NCBI GenBank assembly: GCA_965275915.1
Contig: CBDHYI010000007.1
Coordinates: 1,550,001 to 1,614,000, forward strand
DNA from: JBDWFY01 sp965275915
GTDB taxonomy: Bacteria > Pseudomonadota > Alphaproteobacteria > Rhizobiales > Stappiaceae
Length of the DNA stretch: 64,000 nucleotides
Reading direction: 5' to 3'
Shown here: piece by piece, positions 60,499-64,000 of the stretch
Layout: the number at the start of each line of letters is the position of its first letter
Position numbering within the stretch: position 1 is the first letter of the stretch
Notes under the pieces: generated by a model
What the model saw: only the letters and a program-made list of their open reading frames with translations
Databases searched by the model: none
Told to the model about the DNA's origin: nothing
Translations under genes and position numbers: made by a program

Positions 60499-61212
60499 AT
60501 GCGTGCCACGAAACGCGCCGATGACGAAATGCGCGCCGTCACCCTTGAACGAAATGTTTCAAAACACGCCGAAGGATCCTGTCTGGTGAAATTCGGCGAT
60601 ACGCATGTCCTGTGCACGGCGTCGCTGGAAGAAAGGATTCCGCCCTGGCTTCGAGGCCAGAACCGCGGCTGGGTAACCGCCGAGTACGGCATGCTGCCCC
60701 GCTCAACCAGCGACCGTATGCGCCGCGAAGCATCGGCAGGCAAACAATCGGGCCGGACGCTGGAAATTCAGCGTCTGATCGGCCGGTCCCTGAGAGCCGT
60801 GATCGACCTGGAAGCGCTTGGTGAACGGCAAATCAGTGTCGACTGCGATGTGATCCAGGCCGACGGCGGCACCCGCACCGCGTCGATCACCGGCGCCTGG
60901 GTCGCACTCAGCGATTGCGTCAACTGGATGCTGGCGCGCGACATGATTTCAAAAACCATCCTCAAAGATCAGGTGGCTGCGATCTCATGCGGGATCTATA
61001 AAGGCACACCCGTTCTCGATCTTGACTACGCGGAGGACTCCGAGGCGGAGACCGATGCGAATTTCGTGATGACCGGCTCGGGCGGCATTGTCGAAATTCA
61101 GGGAACAGCCGAAGGCGATCCTTTTTCGGAAGAAGAATTCATAAAACTGCTGGGCCTTGCAAAGCAGGGGATCGATAAACTGGTCGATCTGCAAAAAATG
61201 GCCATTCTTTAG
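60499..61212 (+). CDS. rph: Ribonuclease PH
   Basis: RNase PH is a phosphorolytic 3'-5' exoribonuclease that trims tRNA 3' ends. The 237-residue protein shows VTLERNVSKHAEGSCLVKFGDTHVLCTASLEERIPPWLRGQNRGWVTAEYGMLPRSTSDR, GRTLEIQRLIGRSLRAV and CDVIQADGGTRTASITGAWVAL. ATG 60499 has GGAG seven bases upstream and gives the family N-terminus. It begins the rph-rdgB-hemW run. Confidence 0.97.
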   Translation: MRATKRADDEMRAVTLERNVSKHAEGSCLVKFGDTHVLCTASLEERIPPWLRGQNRGWVTAEYGMLPRSTSDRMRREASAGKQSGRTLEIQRLIGRSLRAVIDLEALGERQISVDCDVIQADGGTRTASITGAWVALSDCVNWMLARDMISKTILKDQVAAISCGIYKGTPVLDLDYAEDSEAETDANFVMTGSGGIVEIQGTAEGDPFSEEEFIKLLGLAKQGIDKLVDLQKMAIL

Positions 61213-61260
61213 CGGCGGTTGTCGAAACCTTTGCCGACTGCTTTCTCCAAGGAACGATCA

Positions 61261-61908
61261 ATGCCCACACGCACTTTAGACCCCGGAAAACTGATCATTG
61301 CCAGCCACAACAAGGGCAAAATCCGGGAAATCAACGAGCTCATGGAGCCGTTCGGGTTCGACGTCGTTTCAGCAGGTGTGCTTGGGCTGCCTGAGCCGGA
61401 AGAAACCGGGTCAACATTTGAGGCAAACGCCGAATTGAAGGCGGAGGCCGCAGCAAACGCCGCCGGTCTGCCGGCGCTTGCCGATGATTCAGGGTTTTGC
61501 GTTGAAGCGCTGGATGGAGATCCGGGGATTTACTCCGCCCGCTGGGCCGGGCCGGACAAGGACTTCGCCATGGCGATGCGCAATGTTGAAGAGAAACTGG
61601 CCGCAGCGCAGGCAACGACGCCGAACCGGCGCCGCTCCTCCTTTGTTGCGGTTCTTTGCGTTGCCTGGCCGGACGGCCACAGGGAACTGTTCCGCGGCGA
61701 AGTGGCCGGGACGGCGGTCTGGCCTCCCAGAGGGACGAAAGGCTTCGGATATGATCCGATGTTCCAGCCGGACGGATACGACATCACCTTCGGCGAAATG
61801 GACGCCGCCGACAAACACGGATGGTCCCTTGAAAAACCCGGTTCGGCCCTGTCCCATCGCTCCCGGGCCTTTGAAAAGTTCGCACGCGCGTGTCTGAAAC
61901 AATCCTGA
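61261..61908 (+). CDS. rdgB: Non-canonical purine NTP pyrophosphatase (ITPase)
   Basis: RdgB hydrolyses ITP, XTP and dITP to keep deaminated bases out of nucleic acids. The 215-residue protein has IIASHNKGKIREINELM at the start, LPALADDSGFCVEALDGDPGIYSARWAG with the catalytic Asp, and GYDPMFQPDGYDITFGEM...LSHRSRAFEKF. AAGGA lies ten bases before ATG 61261. It overlaps hemW by 19 bases. Confidence 0.96.
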   Translation: MPTRTLDPGKLIIASHNKGKIREINELMEPFGFDVVSAGVLGLPEPEETGSTFEANAELKAEAAANAAGLPALADDSGFCVEALDGDPGIYSARWAGPDKDFAMAMRNVEEKLAAAQATTPNRRRSSFVAVLCVAWPDGHRELFRGEVAGTAVWPPRGTKGFGYDPMFQPDGYDITFGEMDAADKHGWSLEKPGSALSHRSRAFEKFARACLKQS

Positions 61909-63062
61909 ACAGGCCCGAAGATCCGGGCTTCGGAATTTACGTGCATTGGCCGTTCTGCGCCGCCAAGTGCCCCTATTGCGACTTTAATTCGCACGTTCGC
62001 CATCAGCCGATCGATCAGCCGCGTTATCTTGCCGCTTTTAGGCGGGAGCTGGCCTATTTCGCGACAAAAACGCCCGGCAGACAGGTTGGCACCGTCTTTA
62101 TCGGCGGGGGCACCCCGTCTCTGATGGAGCCGGACACCGTCGGCGGTATTCTTGAGGCGATTGCGGAACACTGGGCTGTCTCCCGCGATGTGGAAATTAC
62201 ACTGGAAGCCAATCCATCGAGTGTCGAGGCCAAACGCTTCGCAGGATATCGGGATGCCGGGGTCAATCGGGTTTCCCTCGGTATTCAGGCATTAAACGAT
62301 CCGGATCTGCGCAGTCTGGGCCGGTTACACGATGTCGAGAGCGCCCTGAACGCGTTAGAAATCGCAAAAAATACGTTTGACCGTATTTCATTTGACTTAA
62401 TCTATGCGCGACCGAGACAGTCGGTTGCCGCATGGCGGGAAGAACTGGAGCGTGCGCTCAAACACGCCGCCGATCATTTGTCGCTCTATCAACTGACAAT
62501 TGAACGGGACACGCCCTTTTACGATCTGCATCAGGCGGGGAAACTGCCCGTGCCAAGCCATGACGAAGGCGCGGATTTTTATGAAGTGACCCAGGAACTC
62601 TGCGACCGGCACGGTCTGCCTGCCTACGAAATCTCAAATCATGCGCAACCGGGCGCCGAGTGCCGGCACAACCTGCTTTATTGGCGCTACGGAGACTATG
62701 CGGGTGTTGGCCCCGGCGCACACGGGCGAATTGATATCGACAACCATCGATATGCGACGGCGACGGAAAAAAATCCGGAAAAATGGCTGAATGCCGTTGA
62801 AAGCGAAGGGCATGGCATGACTGTCCGCGACCGTTTGAACGACGAGGAGACCGGCGATGAGTATCTTCTCATGGCCCTGCGCATGGTCGAGGGCGTCGAT
62901 TTCGTGCGGTACCGTGCCTTGTCCGGCCGGGAGATCGATCCGGACAAAGTGGATGAACTCATTTCCTACGGGCTCGTGGCAAGGCTCGGAAACAGAAGAA
63001 TCAGAGCAACGCGGGACGGTTTTTTTGTTCTTGATGCGCTCGTTGCAGATCTTGCTGCCTGA
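61890..63062 (+). CDS. hemW: Radical SAM heme chaperone HemW
   Basis: The 390-residue protein has the radical-SAM cluster motif C-X3-C-X2-C in HWPFCAAKCPYCDFNSH, then FIGGGTPSLM, the SLGIQALNDPDLRSLGRLHD segment and the HemW C-terminal domain (LLYWRYGDYAGVGPGAHGRI). The extra cysteine that distinguishes HemN is absent, which supports HemW, a heme-binding protein rather than coproporphyrinogen oxidase. The GTG at 61890 overlaps rdgB. It was long annotated as hemN-like. Confidence 0.93.
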   Translation: MSETILNRPEDPGFGIYVHWPFCAAKCPYCDFNSHVRHQPIDQPRYLAAFRRELAYFATKTPGRQVGTVFIGGGTPSLMEPDTVGGILEAIAEHWAVSRDVEITLEANPSSVEAKRFAGYRDAGVNRVSLGIQALNDPDLRSLGRLHDVESALNALEIAKNTFDRISFDLIYARPRQSVAAWREELERALKHAADHLSLYQLTIERDTPFYDLHQAGKLPVPSHDEGADFYEVTQELCDRHGLPAYEISNHAQPGAECRHNLLYWRYGDYAGVGPGAHGRIDIDNHRYATATEKNPEKWLNAVESEGHGMTVRDRLNDEETGDEYLLMALRMVEGVDFVRYRALSGREIDPDKVDELISYGLVARLGNRRIRATRDGFFVLDALVADLAA

Positions 63063-63197
63063 AGCGGAGATTTTTGGCTCGCAAGTCATCGTTTAGAATT
63101 AAAGAATCATGATGGCGGCTAAGTAGTTTTAGCAGTGACATCTTCACAATTTCGTCAGCCGGACTCGCCTTAAGCGAACGGAGTTCATATATTTTTG

Positions 63198-63331
63198 CTG
63201 CATTGCCGTGAAATACTGTGATCTATCCGTCACGCGATCCGAAATTTAACGTCTTTTCCAACATCAAGCCTCATGAACTTCAGTACATATTGTCCAAGCG
63301 GACAAAAATGAACTAAGCTGCTGCATCGCAC
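63198..63331. promoter_or_regulatory. Two PhaR-like half-palindromes upstream of phaZ
   Basis: CTGC-ATT-GCCG (63198-63208) and CTGC-ATC-GCAC (63321-63331) each differ by one base from the CTGC-N3/4-GCAG box described for the PHB-responsive repressor PhaR. Both lie in the 319-base gap before the depolymerase gene. The rest of 63063-63381 is AT-rich with no other recognised feature. The assignment is inferred from consensus and context. Confidence 0.4.
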
Positions 63332-63381
63332 AAGAAAAGTGGGCTTCTTCTCATCAACGGAAGATACTGGGGAAAGATTAC

Positions 63382-64000
63382 GTGCCTTATTATCATCTCT
63401 ATGAAATGAACCATGCCGCTCTCAGCCCGCTCCGCGCTGCCGCGGATATGACGCGCTATTACTTCAAAAACCCTATCAATCCGTTGTCTCACACGACATT
63501 GGGGCGAAGTATCGCTGCAAGTTGCGAACTCTTCGAGCGCACCACACGGCGTTACAGCAAACCGGAATTCGGCCTTAACGAAACCACCGTGGACGGCATG
63601 CGCGTGCCCGTCCGCGAGAAGGTGGTCTGGAAACGGCCGTTCGCCAATCTGATTCACTTCGAGCGGATCATGCCCGCCTCTCACAAGATGCATCCGAAAC
63701 TGTTGGTCGTGGCGCCTATGTCCGGGCACTATGCCACGCTGCTGAGGGGAACCGTCGAAACCCTCATGCAAAATCACGAGGTTTATATCACCGACTGGAT
63801 CGACGCCCGGATGGTGCCCGTCACCGAGGGCAAGTTCGATCTGGACGATTATATCGACTACATCATATCCATGCTGCACAAACTGGGCCCGGACACCCAT
63901 GTCCTGGCGGTGTGTCAGCCGTCGGTACCCGTCCTTGCCGCAGTGGCGGTGATGGAGGCGGAAGATGACCCCTACACGCCAACGACAATGACCCTGATGG
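63382..64000 (+). CDS. phaZ: Intracellular polyhydroxyalkanoate depolymerase (partial, 5' end)
   Basis: The gene starts at GTG 63382 (ten bases after GGGGAAAG) and runs off the right edge, giving 206 codons. It reads VPYYHLYEMNHAALSPLRAAADMTRYYFKNPINPLSHTTLGRSIAASCELFERTTRRY, then FGLNETTVDGMRVPVREKVVWKRPFANLIHF, LLVVAPMSGHYATLLRGTVETLMQNHEVYITDWIDARMVP, and VLAVCQPSVPVLAAVAVM with the nucleophile-position Cys in the CQPSVP motif. These are marks of the intracellular PhaZ family, which mobilises stored PHB. The rest of the domain lies outside the window. Confidence 0.92.
   Translation, partial: MPYYHLYEMNHAALSPLRAAADMTRYYFKNPINPLSHTTLGRSIAASCELFERTTRRYSKPEFGLNETTVDGMRVPVREKVVWKRPFANLIHFERIMPASHKMHPKLLVVAPMSGHYATLLRGTVETLMQNHEVYITDWIDARMVPVTEGKFDLDDYIDYIISMLHKLGPDTHVLAVCQPSVPVLAAVAVMEAEDDPYTPTTMTLM

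Overview
The window reads as a chromosomal segment of an alphaproteobacterium, most probably of the order Hyphomicrobiales (Rhizobiales). The evidence is gene content and order: a hisB-DUF2628-hisH-DUF1330-hisA-hisF-hisE-coaA run, an ActS/ActR (RegB/RegA) pair beside mmcB, Tim44-like/mltA/Smr/XRE genes diverging from fxsA, glnD-murJ-trpS, hrcA and rph-rdgB-hemW, an OlsB-type ornithine lipid acyltransferase, and an intracellular PHB depolymerase. No rRNA, tRNA, prophage, complete insertion sequence or CRISPR array was recognised. Genus cannot be fixed from the sequence alone.

Layout. 0.2-16.9 kb: OlsB, a hybrid sensor kinase, ComM, an HxD...H cupin oxygenase paired with a large GNAT enzyme, an SDR, gshB, a ClbS-like protein, yraN-rsmI, a PBP-activator lipoprotein, then coaBC, dut and a HAD phosphatase. 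16.9-24.1 kb: a five-copy 22-bp array and structured repeat A, the histidine/CoA operon on the minus strand, and divergent pyrF with a TolB-like propeller gene. 24.2-31.3 kb: a phosphonate region, with phnG-phnI-phnJ on plus (no phnH) facing phnC-phnD-phnE-phnE and a beta-helix acetyltransferase on minus; structured repeat B sits between the two arms and supplies the phnJ stop codon. 31.5-41.9 kb: small membrane proteins, polA, acyltransferase 3, ggt, fxsA, a cluster of REP-like hairpins, then the Tim44-like gene, mltA, Smr and XRE. 42-53.7 kb: glnD-murJ-trpS, an M23 family protein, an Lrp/saccharopine-dehydrogenase pair, small secreted proteins and a flavoprotein. 53.9-64 kb: mmcB, actR/actS, secB, a DUF1127 gene, structured repeat C, Lrp, a ThiF-type enzyme, hrcA, rph-rdgB-hemW and the 5' part of phaZ.

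Most genes are core functions: histidine, CoA, pyrimidine and glutathione synthesis, DNA replication and repair, nitrogen sensing, murein and protein export. The accessory part is mainly the phosphonate locus and intergenic repeats. The most unusual signal is a family of about 260-305 bp TA-bounded elements (A, B and C). Each is closed by a different terminal inverted repeat: 34 nt with 33 matches in B and C, and 15 perfect bp in A. Each encloses two internal hairpins. A and B share 46 of 50 internal bases although their terminal stems differ. A and B both abut coding sequence so that their terminal TAG is the stop codon of coaA or phnJ.
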